NCBI GenBank assembly: GCA_028281525.1
Contig: JANQJR010000033.1
Span: 1 to 64,000 of the forward strand
DNA: 64,000 bases
DNA from: Magnetovibrio sp.
GTDB taxonomy: Bacteria > Pseudomonadota > Alphaproteobacteria > Rhodospirillales > Magnetovibrionaceae
Direction: 5' to 3'
A program made the translations under genes and the position numbers. The notes below the pieces were generated by a model. It worked only from the letters and a program-made list of their open reading frames with translations. It had not been told where the DNA came from and ran no database searches. This document shows positions 20,009 through 29,108 of this stretch, in pieces; the stretch's first letter is position 1, and each line of letters starts with the position of its first letter.

Positions 20009-20036
20009 GGTTTCTCTCCTATTTCCCTGTCCTGGA

Positions 20037-21140
20037 TCAGCGCACTTCGCCGTGGGTGAACATGGCCTGCATGGCGGACATGATGCGGTCCAGCATGAAG
20101 CCGATGATGCCGATGGTGAACACCGCGACCATGATCTTGGCGAGCGATTGGGAAGAGCCGTTTTGGAATTCGTCCCACACGAATTTGCCGAGGCCCGGGT
20201 TCTGGGCGAGCATTTCGGCGGCGATCAACACCATCCAACCGACGCCCAGCGACAGGCGCAAACCGGTGAAGATGTACGGCAGCGAGGACGGCAAGACCAA
20301 CTTGGTCAGCGTCGTGTCCCATTTCAGGCGCAACACGCGCCCGACGTTCATCAGGTCCTTATCGATGCTGGACACACCCACGGCGGTATTGATCAAGGTC
20401 GGCCACAGCGAACACAGCGTCACCGTAAACGCCGAGGTCAGGAACGCTTTTTCAAACAAGGGGTCATCGCTCACATACAGGGCGGAAACCACCATGGTGA
20501 CCAGCGGCAGCCACGCCAACGGCGAGACCGGTTTGAAAATTTGAATCAGCGGGTTGAGCGCGGCGTTGACCGTTTTCGACAACCCACAGAACACGCCCAG
20601 CGGCACCGCGATCAGGGAGCCGACCAGGAAGCCCATGAACACGGTATACAGGCTGGTGAGGATTTGATCGAAGTAGGTCGGCTTGCCGGTGTATTGGCGG
20701 ATTTTGACTTCAGCGTCCGGGTTCTTGGCGAGCTTGGCGGTGTTGCGTTTTTCCTGGCGTTCGTAGAACGCGGCTTCCTTTTGCCGTTCACGCACATGAT
20801 CTTCGTAAAGATTGAGCGTTTGTTCCCACACCTGGGTCGGGCCCGGGATTGCGCCCAAAGACGTCTTGACCATCGGGGCGGTTTGGCCCCAGAGAGCCAG
20901 GAACAGCAAGATTGCCGCGATGGGTACACCCAACAGGCGCCACAATTCCTTGCCCTGGGTGCGCGCATCGTCACCGGCGATGATTTTCAGGATCGGTGTG
21001 ATCCAACCCAATCCGGCCACATTCAGGTACTTCGACGCCTTGTTGATGCGGGTGTGCATGCGTTCCTGGCGCTTGGCTTTTTCTTGAGCCTTAAGCACAT
21101 CCTGGGCGTTGGCGTCTTCAACGGTCGTTGCGGTGTTCAT
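20037..21140 (-). CDS. nrtB: Nitrate ABC transporter permease
   Basis: A 367-aa inner-membrane permease of the NrtB/CmpB type. Residues 1-70 are a soluble charged extension. A membrane helix at about 70-86 is followed by a ~75-residue loop, then the five-helix binding-protein-dependent permease domain (about 165-355). The EAA-type coupling loop is visible around [16 protein letters not shown]. It lies between nrtA and the fused ATPase gene, with GAGGAA ahead of the start. The long N-terminal loop region is larger than in most NrtB proteins. Nitrate or nitrite is the expected substrate because every neighbour belongs to nitrate assimilation. Confidence 0.93.
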   Translation of the reverse strand: MNTATTVEDANAQDVLKAQEKAKRQERMHTRINKASKYLNVAGLGWITPILKIIAGDDARTQGKELWRLLGVPIAAILLFLALWGQTAPMVKTSLGAIPGPTQVWEQTLNLYEDHVRERQKEAAFYERQEKRNTAKLAKNPDAEVKIRQYTGKPTYFDQILTSLYTVFMGFLVGSLIAVPLGVFCGLSKTVNAALNPLIQIFKPVSPLAWLPLVTMVVSALYVSDDPLFEKAFLTSAFTVTLCSLWPTLINTAVGVSSIDKDLMNVGRVLRLKWDTTLTKLVLPSSLPYIFTGLRLSLGVGWMVLIAAEMLAQNPGLGKFVWDEFQNGSSQSLAKIMVAVFTIGIIGFMLDRIMSAMQAMFTHGEVR

Positions 21141-21218
21141 GTTGCTGTTCCTCGATCTTTGTTTTTGGTGAGCGGGAGGAGGCGGGAGGCAGTGCGCCTC
21201 CTCCCCTCAGCACCCCCC

Positions 21219-22640
21219 TTATTTGGCGGCCACCACTTCGTTGCCCTCGACAACCTCCGTAGCCTTGAGGCCGATGGAGAACTTGGCGAGGTATGCGTTC
21301 GGCTTAGCGCCGTCGAACACGATGTTGTCAATGAAGTGTTCCTGCGGACCGCGGAAACCATCGGTGTCCCACGGAAAATCTTCCTTCTTCACGTGGCCTT
21401 CATCGACCAGCATCTTGGCGGCTTCGAGATAGATGTCCGGGCGGTAGACCTTCTTGGCCACGTCGTAGTACCACTCATCCGACTTGTGTTCGGGGATCTG
21501 GCCCCAACGGCGCATCTGGGTCAGATACCAGATGGCGTCGGAATAGTACGGGTACGTGGCGAAGTAGCGGTAGAACACGTTGAAGTCCGGAACCGGACGC
21601 TTGTCGCCCTTTTCGTATTCAAAGGTGCCGGTCATGGAATTGGCGATGACCTCGGCATCAGCGCCGACGTATTCGGAGCGCGCCAGGATTTCCACAGCCT
21701 CGGGGCGGTTGGCGTTGTCGTTTTCATCCAGCCATTGGGCGGCACGGATCAGAGCTTTGACAACGGCCAGATGCGTCTTCGGGTTCTTTTCGGCCCAAGC
21801 GTTGGACACGCCAAAGACCTTCTCCGGGTTGTTCTTCCAGATTTCATAATCGGTGACCACCGGTACGCCGATGCCCTTGAACACGGCCTGCTGGTTCCAC
21901 GGCTCACCCACGCAGTAGCCGTAGATGGTGCCCGCCTCCAAAGTCGCCGGCATCTGCGGCGGCGGCGTCACGCTCAAAAACGCGTCCGCGCCGATCTGGC
22001 CGGTGATGTCGGTCTTGGAATAGTACCCCGGGTGGATGCCGCCTGCGGCCAGCCAGTAGCGCAGTTCGTAGTTGTGGGTGGACACCGGGAAGACCATGCC
22101 CATGTTGAAAGGCTTGCCTTCGGAACGGTATTTCTCCACCACCGGCTTCAAAGCGTCGGCTTTGATCGGGTGCTGCGGTTTGCCGTCCGCACCCATGGGC
22201 ACGTGCTTTTTCATTTCTTTCCAGACATCGTTGGAAACGGTGATGCCGTTGCCGTTCAAGTCCATGGAAAAGGCGGTGATGATGTGCGCCTGGGTGCCGA
22301 AGCCGATGGTCGCGCCGAGCGGCTGACCGGCCAGCATGTGCGCACCGTCCAGTTCGCCGGAGATCACGCGGTCCAACAAGACCTTCCAGTTGGCCTGCGG
22401 CTCCAAGGTGACGTAGAGGCCCTCGTCTTCAAAGTAGCCCCGTTCGTAAGCGATGGCCAACGGCGCCATGTCGGTCAATTTGATGAAGCCGAACTTCAGT
22501 TCTTCCTTTTCGACTTCCAGCATTTCCGCTTTTGCGGGCGCGCCCATCAGGCCCAGCCCCAAGGCGGCCGCGCCGAAGCCCAGCACCGCGCGGCGCGTGA
22601 CGCTTTTGAAGGAATGCTTTTGCATTCGGGGGTTGCTCAT
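21219..22640 (-). CDS. nrtA: Nitrate ABC transporter substrate-binding protein
   Basis: A 473-aa NrtA/CmpA-family periplasmic binding protein. The start at 22640 has AAGGAG 8 nt upstream; a 29-codon extension to 22727 would run into the leader terminator and is rejected. The N-terminus is a twin-arginine signal ([15 protein letters not shown]) ending APAKA. The binding fold covers about 45-440 with the family's typical [27 protein letters not shown] and [13 protein letters not shown] segments. It is the first gene of the long operon nrtA-nrtB-ATPase-globin-nirB-nirD-nasA and is preceded by the ANTAR-type attenuator leader. Confidence 0.94.
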   Translation of the reverse strand: MSNPRMQKHSFKSVTRRAVLGFGAAALGLGLMGAPAKAEMLEVEKEELKFGFIKLTDMAPLAIAYERGYFEDEGLYVTLEPQANWKVLLDRVISGELDGAHMLAGQPLGATIGFGTQAHIITAFSMDLNGNGITVSNDVWKEMKKHVPMGADGKPQHPIKADALKPVVEKYRSEGKPFNMGMVFPVSTHNYELRYWLAAGGIHPGYYSKTDITGQIGADAFLSVTPPPQMPATLEAGTIYGYCVGEPWNQQAVFKGIGVPVVTDYEIWKNNPEKVFGVSNAWAEKNPKTHLAVVKALIRAAQWLDENDNANRPEAVEILARSEYVGADAEVIANSMTGTFEYEKGDKRPVPDFNVFYRYFATYPYYSDAIWYLTQMRRWGQIPEHKSDEWYYDVAKKVYRPDIYLEAAKMLVDEGHVKKEDFPWDTDGFRGPQEHFIDNIVFDGAKPNAYLAKFSIGLKATEVVEGNEVVAAK

Positions 22641-22701
22641 CTCGTCTTCTCCTTGTTCGCCCCTCGGGGGAGGGGTGCGCCCTTCAAGCAAGGGCTGGCT
22701 C

Positions 22702-22825
22702 AAAAACAAAAAACGCCGCAAAGACACCTGGACTCATATCCGAGTCCGGAATCTGCGACGTTGCAGCTTTCACCCGCCATTGGGTGAGTGGATGGGTTGG
22801 GGCCCGACGTCCTTGCCGGGAACGT
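22702..22825 (-). promoter_or_regulatory. Nitrate-responsive leader: two ANTAR-type hexaloop hairpins and a terminator
   Basis: In the transcript reading toward nrtA, hairpin 1 (22820-22803) has a 6-bp stem CCCGGC/GUCGGG closing the hexaloop AAGGAC. Hairpin 2 (22786-22771) has a 5-bp stem CACCC/GGGUG closing the hexaloop AAUGGC. Both loops have A at position 1 and G at position 4, the known ANTAR recognition signature. Immediately after comes an intrinsic terminator (22760-22702): CGUCGCAGA pairs with UCUUUGCGGCG (with G-U pairs and one unpaired stretch), GGACUC pairs with GAGUCC, then a T-rich run. This is the classic layout in which NasT, freed from NasS by nitrate, stabilises the hairpins and prevents termination. 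Confidence 0.85.
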
Positions 22826-22834
22826 AAAAACATT

Positions 22835-22850
22835 TACAAGATGCGTGCCA
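22835..22850 (-). promoter_or_regulatory. Sigma-54-like promoter of the nrtA operon
   Basis: TGGCACGCATCTTGTA matches the sigma-54 consensus TGGCAYRNNNNTTGCW, with GG at -24 and GT instead of GC at -12. Transcription would start about 22822-22826, directly before ANTAR hairpin 1 at 22820, which supports both calls. Confidence 0.7.
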
Positions 22851-22935
22851 GTTAACAATTGCCTCCTTAACGGCTTGAATCTAAATGAAACCGATTTTGA
22901 ACGGCTTCACATTCGGCACCATCAAGCTCAAAATA

Positions 22936-22952
22936 TGCGTAAATATTGTGCA
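22936..22952 (-). promoter_or_regulatory. NtrC-like site upstream of the nrtA promoter
   Basis: TGCACAATATTTACGCA on the minus strand, an imperfect dyad close to the NtrC pattern (TGCAC-N7-GTGCA). It lies about 85-100 bp upstream of the -24 element, a normal enhancer distance. A 15/17-identical site precedes nasT (24808-24824). Confidence 0.5.
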
Positions 22953-22989
22953 TATTATGCTTATTTAATGAACATTGTCTATTTTTTAT

Positions 22990-24099
22990 TCAGTTTTTGA
23001 TGGTGAGCTTGGCGATGTAGCCCGGCACGTCCGCTGCGTCGAAAAGAACGCCGTCCAACGGAGCGACATCATCCACTGGGACGGAGGGCGGCGCATCCCC
23101 CAAAGCGTCGGTCAACAGGTCGGGACGATACGTGCGGCATACGCCCTGTTCGGCCTCTTTGGACAGCGGCGTCTGTCCCCAACGCACCATCTGCGCGTAA
23201 AGCCACAGGGCATCTTCGCACTGCACGCCGCTGTGAAAATCCAAATCGCTGTCCAACGCCGTGAGGACCACTGCTTCGGAAACATCCAGATACGCCGGGC
23301 CTGACAGCAACGCCGCCAATTCCGCGCGGTTGGCGGGATCGTCCGCCCACGTTGCGGCCTCGTTCAAAGCCGGAAGCAGCGCTTTGAGCGTGTCAGGATT
23401 TTCCGACGCCCAGCGTTCCTGCATGCCGAGCACCTTTTCCGGTCCCGTAGGCCAGAACCGGCCAGGACGGATCAGCACCACGCCAACGTCTTGGTCGGCG
23501 GCCTGGGCGTTCCACGGCTCACCCACGCAAAAGCCGTCCACTTGACCGGCTTCCAGGCTTTCCACCATGAACGGCGGCGGGATCACCACCAGGCGCACGT
23601 CGCGATCCGGATCGATCCCGGCGGACGCCATCCAATAGCGCAGTTGGTAGTTGTGGCACGAAAACGGGAACACCTGGCCGAAGGACAGGGGTTCGGCGTT
23701 GTCGCCCCGGCGTTTGTCCACCACTTGGCGCAGTGCCTGCGCGCCGCTCAGCGGGTCGCCCAGATCCGCACCGGTGTCTTTCAGCTCATTATATAAGGTG
23801 TGGCTCACGGTGATGGCGTTGCCGCCGAAGCCCAAGGCCATGGGTGCGACCATCGGCACCTTGATATGCCCGACCCCTAAGCTCGCGGCAATGGGCATGG
23901 CCGCCAGCATGTGCGCGACATCGAACTGGCCGATATTGAGACGGTCGCGGATGTTCGCCCAGGACGCTTCCTTGTTGAGCTGCAGATTGATGCCTTGGCT
24001 TTCGGCAAAGCCTTTTTCCCTGGCCACGGCCAACACGGCGCAATCCACCAGCGGGATGAAGCCGGCGCGTACAATGGTCAGGGGGCTTTGGCTGTTCAT
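22990..24099 (-). CDS. nasS: Cytoplasmic nitrate sensor of the NasS type
   Basis: A 369-aa protein homologous to NrtA (MLAAMPIAASLG, CHNYQLRYWMASAG, DGFCVGEPWNAQA) but without a signal peptide, so it stays in the cytoplasm. That, and its place 10 nt after nasT, identify it as NasS. In Paracoccus and Azotobacter NasS binds nitrate or nitrite and sequesters the antiterminator NasT when these are absent. AGGA lies 8 nt before the ATG, within the end of nasT, so the two proteins are likely made in balance. It is not an ABC transporter component despite its similarity to NrtA. Confidence 0.93.
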   Translation of the reverse strand: MNSQSPLTIVRAGFIPLVDCAVLAVAREKGFAESQGINLQLNKEASWANIRDRLNIGQFDVAHMLAAMPIAASLGVGHIKVPMVAPMALGFGGNAITVSHTLYNELKDTGADLGDPLSGAQALRQVVDKRRGDNAEPLSFGQVFPFSCHNYQLRYWMASAGIDPDRDVRLVVIPPPFMVESLEAGQVDGFCVGEPWNAQAADQDVGVVLIRPGRFWPTGPEKVLGMQERWASENPDTLKALLPALNEAATWADDPANRAELAALLSGPAYLDVSEAVVLTALDSDLDFHSGVQCEDALWLYAQMVRWGQTPLSKEAEQGVCRTYRPDLLTDALGDAPPSVPVDDVAPLDGVLFDAADVPGYIAKLTIKN

Positions 24100-24109
24100 G
24101 GTTTTGGTC

Positions 24110-24694
24110 CTAACTCAACAAATCCGCCGCGCTCACCAGACTGGCGGCGACCTCGGCGATCTTTTTCTTTTGGTTCATGGCGTTTTTGCGCAGCAGGGCG
24201 TAAGCCTCCTCCTCGCCGATACCCTTTTGCTGCATCAAGATGCCCTTGGCGCGGTCGATGATCTTGCGCTCCTCCAACTGGGTCTTGGTCTCGTCCAATT
24301 CCTGCTGCAAACGCGAAAACGCGTTGAAGCGGCTGATGGTCATGTCCAGGATCGACTTGATGCGCTCCTTCTTCAAACCATCGACGATGTAGGCGCTCAC
24401 GCCCGCATCCACGGACGCCGTGATCATCGCCGTGTCGGATTGGTCGACGAACATGGCGATGGGGCGTTTGACCTCACGCGAAACTTGGAACATCTGCTCC
24501 AGCACGTCGCGGTTGGGGTTTTCCAGATCGATCAACACCACATCCGGGTCCAGCGCGGTGATGCGCATATACAGATTGGAGGTATCCGCGATCCATTCCA
24601 CGCGCAGATGCCCGGCGTCGCCCAACCCTTCTTTCAGGATCGCCGCGCGCACCGGGTCTTCATCGATCACCAAAATCTTGAGATCGTCCGCCAT
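24110..24694 (-). CDS. nasT: ANTAR-domain transcription antiterminator of the NasT type
   Basis: A 194-aa protein: a receiver-like domain (residues 5-120) and an ANTAR RNA-binding domain (about 130-190, with ERKIIDRAKGILMQ and the AYALLRKNAM helix). The receiver keeps acidic residues (DED at 11-13) and Asp56, although NasT is known to be controlled by NasS binding and not by phosphorylation. The ATG at 24694 is chosen; a TTG five codons upstream also keeps the frame but is unneeded. It is first in the nasT-nasS operon. Its predicted RNA target is the two-hairpin leader in front of nrtA, 1.3 kb away. Confidence 0.94.
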   Translation of the reverse strand: MADDLKILVIDEDPVRAAILKEGLGDAGHLRVEWIADTSNLYMRITALDPDVVLIDLENPNRDVLEQMFQVSREVKRPIAMFVDQSDTAMITASVDAGVSAYIVDGLKKERIKSILDMTISRFNAFSRLQQELDETKTQLEERKIIDRAKGILMQQKGIGEEEAYALLRKNAMNQKKKIAEVAASLVSAADLLS

Positions 24695-24730
24695 ACGGCC
24701 CCAGCTCAATCAAAACGTCGGCACATACGA

Positions 24731-24746
24731 AGCAAGATGAATGCCA
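24731..24746 (-). promoter_or_regulatory. Sigma-54-like promoter of nasT-nasS
   Basis: TGGCATTCATCTTGCT fits TGGCAYRNNNNTTGCW at all fixed positions except the R, and has the GG/GC pair at the correct spacing. Transcription would begin near 24720, leaving a short leader of about 25 nt before the nasT ATG. Confidence 0.65.
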
Positions 24747-24807
24747 AGGCCAAAGTTCGGGGTTTCTGGGCTTTTGGCTCAATTTAGATGCGGTCAAATG
24801 GCGCAAC

Positions 24808-24824
24808 TGCACAAAATTGACGCA
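24808..24824. promoter_or_regulatory. NtrC-like site upstream of nasT
   Basis: TGCACAAAATTGACGCA on the plus strand, differing at only two positions from the site ahead of nrtA. It is about 62-78 bp upstream of the nasT -24 element. The recurrence at both sigma-54-like promoters supports a shared activator, most likely NtrC. Confidence 0.5.
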
Positions 24825-25340
24825 TGTTTATTCTGGATCAGGCGCAATCTCTTTATCTCCCGCGTCCCTTCATAAGCAAACGCATCATCCCAGCCAAACA
24901 TCAGCGGGGTGATTCGCATGCCGTGTGAAAAACACCTCCATCAACGTGCCAAAGCCGCCCAAGCTGGGTGTTTGCGCATCATGTGAAAGCCGGCAACCAA
25001 TTTCGAGCCGATTGCACACAATAAACCGCGTATAATACAAATGTATCATTCTGATAGCTTACGAATCGTATGTTGCGGTATCATCCGCAAGTAGATACAA
25101 TTGTTTCAACAAAATAAAAAATGCAACGAATGACGAATGGGGCACTGATTTGATTCTGAACAGTTTTGTCTAGATGAAGAGAGGCTGCGCGAAAGCCCAT
25201 GGGCTTCGGTTTGAGCGGTGACGTAATGCCTCAACTCTGCCAATGGGAGTTTTGGCCCAGTCTTGCACAAGTTTACAACATATAACGGTTCGCATTTTTT
25301 GATCATGTCTGAGTGACAACATAACAAAGGGAGACAAACC
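24825..25340. other. AT-rich intergenic region between nasT and the TAXI gene
   Basis: About 515 bp without a credible gene. It contains AT-rich stretches (about 25020-25120) that may hold the TAXI promoter, but no pair of promoter boxes stands out. A GGGAG ribosome site closes the region just before the ATG at 25341. Confidence 0.5.
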
Positions 25341-26297
25341 ATGAATAAGCTGTTCGCAGCATCCGTAACCGCAGCTGCGTTGGTGGGGCTTGCCAGCCTG
25401 CCGGCGAAGGCCGCCCAAGACATTCTGATCGGCGGCGGCTCCGTGACCGGCGTGTATTATCAGGTCGCATTGCAGACGTGCAAAATCATGAACAAGCACT
25501 CCGGCGGCAAGTACAACTGCGTCGGGCGCCCGGCTTTGGGTTCGGTTTTCAACATCAACGCCGTCAAACGCGGCCTGTTGGACTTCGGCGTCGCCCAGTC
25601 CGATCGCAACTATCAAGCCACCAACGGCACCGCCGACTGGGAAGGCAAGCCGATGGCGGAATTGCGTTCGGTGATGTCCATGCACCCGGAAACGGTCCTG
25701 CTGATGACGCGCAAGGACACCGGCATCAAATCGGTCATGGACCTGAAGGGCAAAACCGTCAACATCGGCAACCCCGGTTCCGGTCAGCGTGGCAACGCCG
25801 AAGATATCCTGCGCATTTATGGCATCGACCAGAAAAAGGACATCAATGCCGAAGGTTTGCAGCAAAGCGAAGCGTCACGTGCGCTGATCGACCAGAAGGT
25901 CGACGCGTTCTTCTACACCGTCGGCAACCCGTCCGCGGCCATTGAAGAACCGGCCAATTCCATCGATGCGGACTTGGTGTCCATCAACTCCGACGGCATC
26001 AGGAAGTTCATTTCCAACAAGCCCTACTATGTGATGGCGACCATTCCGGCCGGCACCTACAAGGGCATCGACCACGACACCGAAACCTTTGCGGTGAAAG
26101 CGACCGTGATCACCAGTACGGCGGTCTCCGAGGAAATGGTCTACGACTACGTCAAAACCGTGTTTGAAAACTTGGAAGAATTGAAAGGCCTGCACGCGGC
26201 CTTCAGGATCTTGAAGCCGAAGGACATGTTGGGTGGTCTCACCGCGCCGCTGCATCCGGGTGCGATGAAGTACTACAAGGAACGCGGCTTGATGTAA
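25341..26297 (+). CDS. TRAP transporter solute-binding protein, TAXI family
   Basis: A 318-aa periplasmic binding protein. The signal peptide covers residues 1-24 (ending LPAKAA). The mature part begins with the TAXI family hallmark ILIGGGSVTGVYYQVA and continues with ALGSVFNINAVKRGLLDFGVAQSD and GNPGSGQRGNAEDIL. TAXI proteins deliver organic acids or amino acids to a fused TRAP membrane protein; the ligand cannot be read from sequence. It is first in an operon with that membrane protein. A GC-rich hairpin with a T-run after the stop probably makes this gene the most abundant product. Confidence 0.94.
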   Translation: MNKLFAASVTAAALVGLASLPAKAAQDILIGGGSVTGVYYQVALQTCKIMNKHSGGKYNCVGRPALGSVFNINAVKRGLLDFGVAQSDRNYQATNGTADWEGKPMAELRSVMSMHPETVLLMTRKDTGIKSVMDLKGKTVNIGNPGSGQRGNAEDILRIYGIDQKKDINAEGLQQSEASRALIDQKVDAFFYTVGNPSAAIEEPANSIDADLVSINSDGIRKFISNKPYYVMATIPAGTYKGIDHDTETFAVKATVITSTAVSEEMVYDYVKTVFENLEELKGLHAAFRILKPKDMLGGLTAPLHPGAMKYYKERGLM

Positions 26298-26306
26298 GCC
26301 GCCTTT

Positions 26307-26340
26307 GGGGGAGGGCCCGGCCCTCCCCCCTTCTTGTTTT
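26307..26340 (+). terminator. Hairpin with T-run between TAXI gene and TRAP permease
   Basis: GGGGGAGGG pairs with CCCTCCCCC around a 5-nt loop, followed by CTTCTTGTTTT. As the permease gene follows on the same strand, this probably acts as a partial terminator or mRNA stabiliser that lets the binding protein outnumber the permease. Confidence 0.7.
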
Positions 26341-26453
26341 CATTCGTTTTTGTACTTTCGGGAGAACCTTGTGTCTTTCAGCACAAGGCAAGATGGAGCG
26401 GTATCGGCGTTGATGCTCAAATTCAGGGGCACGCGCAGTCAGGGGAGAGCGGC

Positions 26454-28655
26454 ATGAGCACCGAAAAGGAAGTCGACGCCAAGGTCGAGCAACCGAGCGC
26501 GCAAGACCTGAAGAACGCCGAAGATATTGTCGCGATGGTCGAATCCGGCCCGCGCGAACCGCAAAGCCGATACGCCCGCGCAGCCATCATTTTGTTGTGT
26601 CTGAGTTGGTCGGCCTTCCAGCTCTACATCGCCTATCAGCCGATCGACACGGTGATCGCGCGGGCTTGGCACTTAGGGTTCGCGATCATTTTGGTCTACC
26701 TGGTTTACCCCGCACATAAGGAAAACGTGACGTCTCTGTGGGTGCGCGGCATGCGCAAGATCTGGCCGTCCTTTTCCACCGGGCGGTCAAACCGCGATTA
26801 CATCCCCATCATCGACATCGTGCTCGGCGTCGTTGCCGCCGCCTCGTCTTTGTACATCTGGTACGACTACGAAGGCATCATCATGCGCCAAGGCCTACCG
26901 ACCGACCTGGATGTCTACATGGGCGTGATCTTGATCGTGTTGCTGTTGGAAGCGGCACGCCGTTCGCTCGGTCCCGCGCTGCCGATTCTGGCGATGATCT
27001 TCCTGGCGTACTGTTTCGCCGGTCCCTACATGCCGGATCTGCTGCGCCACCGCGGTATTCCGTTGGATTTCGTGATCAACGATATGTTCATGTCGACCAC
27101 GGGTATCTTCGGCGTGCCTTTGGGCGTTTCGGCCAGCTTCGTGTTCTTGTTTGTGTTGTTCGGCTCGTTCTTGGACAAGGCGGGCGCGGGGAAGTACTTC
27201 ATCGATGTCGCCTTCGCCGGTTTGGGCGATAAGCGCGGCGGCCCGGCTAAGGCGGCGGTTTTAGCGTCGGGTATGAACGGCATGGTCTCGGGTTCGTCCA
27301 TCGCCAATACCGTCACCACCGGCACCTTCACCATTCCCTTGATGAAGCGGGTGGGCCTGCCCGCGCATAAAGCGGGCGCCGTGGAAGTCGCCGCCTCGAC
27401 CAATGGCCAGTTGATGCCGCCGATCATGGGCGCCGCCGCTTTCATCATGGCGGAAATCATCGGCATGCCCTACCAGGACGTGATCCGCGCCGCTTTGATA
27501 CCGGCGGTTATTTCCTATATCGCGCTGATCTATGTGGTGCATTTGGAAGCCATGAAGTTGAACCTGAAGGTGCTGTCAAAAGACGACCTGCCGAAACTCG
27601 GCAAGACCTTCCTGCGGGGCATTCACTATCTGGTGCCGCTGCTGGTTTTGATCTTCTTCCTGATCGTATTGCGCCGCTCCGCCATCGCGTCGTGTTTGAT
27701 GGCGATTCAGGCGATGGTGGTGATCATGCTGGTGCAGCGCCCGATCATCGCATGGCTGGGCATCGGCGCGCAACGCCGTGCGGGCAACATTGGTGACGAC
27801 GCCAATGTCGCGGCCATTATGAAGGCGGCGTTCATGGACGGCCTCGTCGACATCTATGAAGGTTTGGTCGCGGGTGCGCGCAACATGATCTCGGTCGGCG
27901 CCGCGACAGCCACGGCCGGCATCATCGTCGGCGCCGTGACCATCACCGGACTGGTGGGTAAGTTCGTCACGGTGATCGACGCCTTGTCCATGGGCAACGT
28001 CTATCTCATGCTGTTGCTGACAGCCGTGACCTCGATGATCCTTGGCATGGGGCTGCCGACCACGGCAAACTACATCCTGATGGCGACATTGACCGCGCCG
28101 GTGATCGTGCAGTTGGGCGGTGATGCGGGTTTGATCTTCCCGTTGATCGCGGCGCACCTGTTCGTGTTTTACTTCGGCATCCTCGCCGACGACACGCCAC
28201 CCGTGGGCCTGGCCGCCTACGCCGCAGCCGCGATATCCAGATCGGACCCCATCAAAACCGGTATCCAGGGCTTCACCTATGATATGCGCACCGCCATCTT
28301 GCCGTTCGTATTCATCTTGAACACCGAACTTTTGATGATTTCCGGCGTTGCGGAAAATGGTGCGCCCATTTGGATCGACAATTGGTTCAAGATCGGCTGG
28401 ATATTCCTCATATCGCTGCTGGCAATGTTCGCCTTCGCGGCCGCCATGCAGGGCTTCTTCGCCGACCATTGTGTCTGGTTGGAGCGCGGCTTCCTATTGT
28501 TGCTGTGCCTGATCCTGTTTAGGCCCAGTCTCGTCGGAGATCCGGCCGGCCTGGCGCGCGAAGTGGTCCAGGCCATCGGCGCGGCCCTGTTTATCGGCCT
28601 CTATCTCTTGCAGAAGAGACGCTACAAACAACGAACCACCGGCGCGCCGGCATAA
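26454..28655 (+). CDS. TRAP transporter fused membrane subunit (DctQM fusion)
   Basis: A 733-aa inner-membrane protein of the TRAP 4TM/12TM fusion type that always pairs with TAXI binding proteins. The start at 26454 has AGGGGAG upstream; the 40-codon extension to 26334 covers the terminator and is rejected. The N-terminal ~45 residues are charged and cytoplasmic, followed by about four helices (DctQ part, 45-150) and the DctM-like part with VSGSSIANTVTTGTFTIPLMKRVG and GMGLPTTANYILMA, the paired motifs that line the substrate path in the family. Uptake is driven by a sodium or proton gradient. Confidence 0.94.
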   Translation: MSTEKEVDAKVEQPSAQDLKNAEDIVAMVESGPREPQSRYARAAIILLCLSWSAFQLYIAYQPIDTVIARAWHLGFAIILVYLVYPAHKENVTSLWVRGMRKIWPSFSTGRSNRDYIPIIDIVLGVVAAASSLYIWYDYEGIIMRQGLPTDLDVYMGVILIVLLLEAARRSLGPALPILAMIFLAYCFAGPYMPDLLRHRGIPLDFVINDMFMSTTGIFGVPLGVSASFVFLFVLFGSFLDKAGAGKYFIDVAFAGLGDKRGGPAKAAVLASGMNGMVSGSSIANTVTTGTFTIPLMKRVGLPAHKAGAVEVAASTNGQLMPPIMGAAAFIMAEIIGMPYQDVIRAALIPAVISYIALIYVVHLEAMKLNLKVLSKDDLPKLGKTFLRGIHYLVPLLVLIFFLIVLRRSAIASCLMAIQAMVVIMLVQRPIIAWLGIGAQRRAGNIGDDANVAAIMKAAFMDGLVDIYEGLVAGARNMISVGAATATAGIIVGAVTITGLVGKFVTVIDALSMGNVYLMLLLTAVTSMILGMGLPTTANYILMATLTAPVIVQLGGDAGLIFPLIAAHLFVFYFGILADDTPPVGLAAYAAAAISRSDPIKTGIQGFTYDMRTAILPFVFILNTELLMISGVAENGAPIWIDNWFKIGWIFLISLLAMFAFAAAMQGFFADHCVWLERGFLLLLCLILFRPSLVGDPAGLAREVVQAIGAALFIGLYLLQKRRYKQRTTGAPA

Positions 28656-28667
28656 GGGGGAACCGCC

Positions 28668-29093
28668 ATGTTCAAAGACATCATGCTATGCGTAGACATG
28701 CAGGACCAATCGTCGATGACGAGGGCCTTCGACACCAGTGTGGAGTTGTGCCGCAACGAGAGCGCAATCCTGCACATTCTGTCCGTTGTTCCGGATGTCG
28801 GTTTTCCTGTCGTCGGTCAGTATTTGGAAAACGACTTTGAGGAAAAGATCATCGCCGAAGCGAAAAAGCAGCTTTCCGAACTGGTGCAAAAAAGCGTGCC
28901 CGATGACATCAAAGTCCGCCATATCGTGGCGCAAGGGTCGATTTACGATCAGATCGTCAGCATGTCCCAGCAGATCGGCGCGGACCTGATCGTCATCACC
29001 GCACACCGCCCGGAACTGAAAGATTATCTGCTCGGTCCCAACGCCGCGCGCGTGGTCCGTCACGCCAAATGTTCGGTGCTGGTCATCCGCTAA
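28668..29093 (+). CDS. Universal stress protein (UspA family) in TRAP operon
   Basis: A 141-aa UspA-fold protein (KDIMLCVDMQDQSS at the N-terminus, strand-loop-helix throughout). The C-terminus has the family region with GPNAARVVRHAKCSVLVIR, close to the ATP-binding consensus G-x2-G-x9-G(S/T) but with Asn/Arg replacing glycines, so nucleotide binding is uncertain. It follows the TRAP permease by 12 nt. In Halomonas the Usp TeaD, encoded with the TRAP system TeaABC, damps ectoine uptake; a similar regulatory role here is inferred. Confidence 0.9.
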   Translation: MFKDIMLCVDMQDQSSMTRAFDTSVELCRNESAILHILSVVPDVGFPVVGQYLENDFEEKIIAEAKKQLSELVQKSVPDDIKVRHIVAQGSIYDQIVSMSQQIGADLIVITAHRPELKDYLLGPNAARVVRHAKCSVLVIR

Positions 29094-29108
29094 CGTGGAG
29101 CGGAATCG

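Noticed and set aside
22990..24099. Reading this gene as a second nitrate-binding transport protein
   Set aside because: It has no signal peptide and is coupled to nasT, which fits the NasS sensor.
25251..25268. TGGCCCAGTCTTGCA ahead of the TAXI gene as a sigma-54 promoter
   Set aside because: The GG and GC elements are one base too close, and the -24 box has a mismatch.
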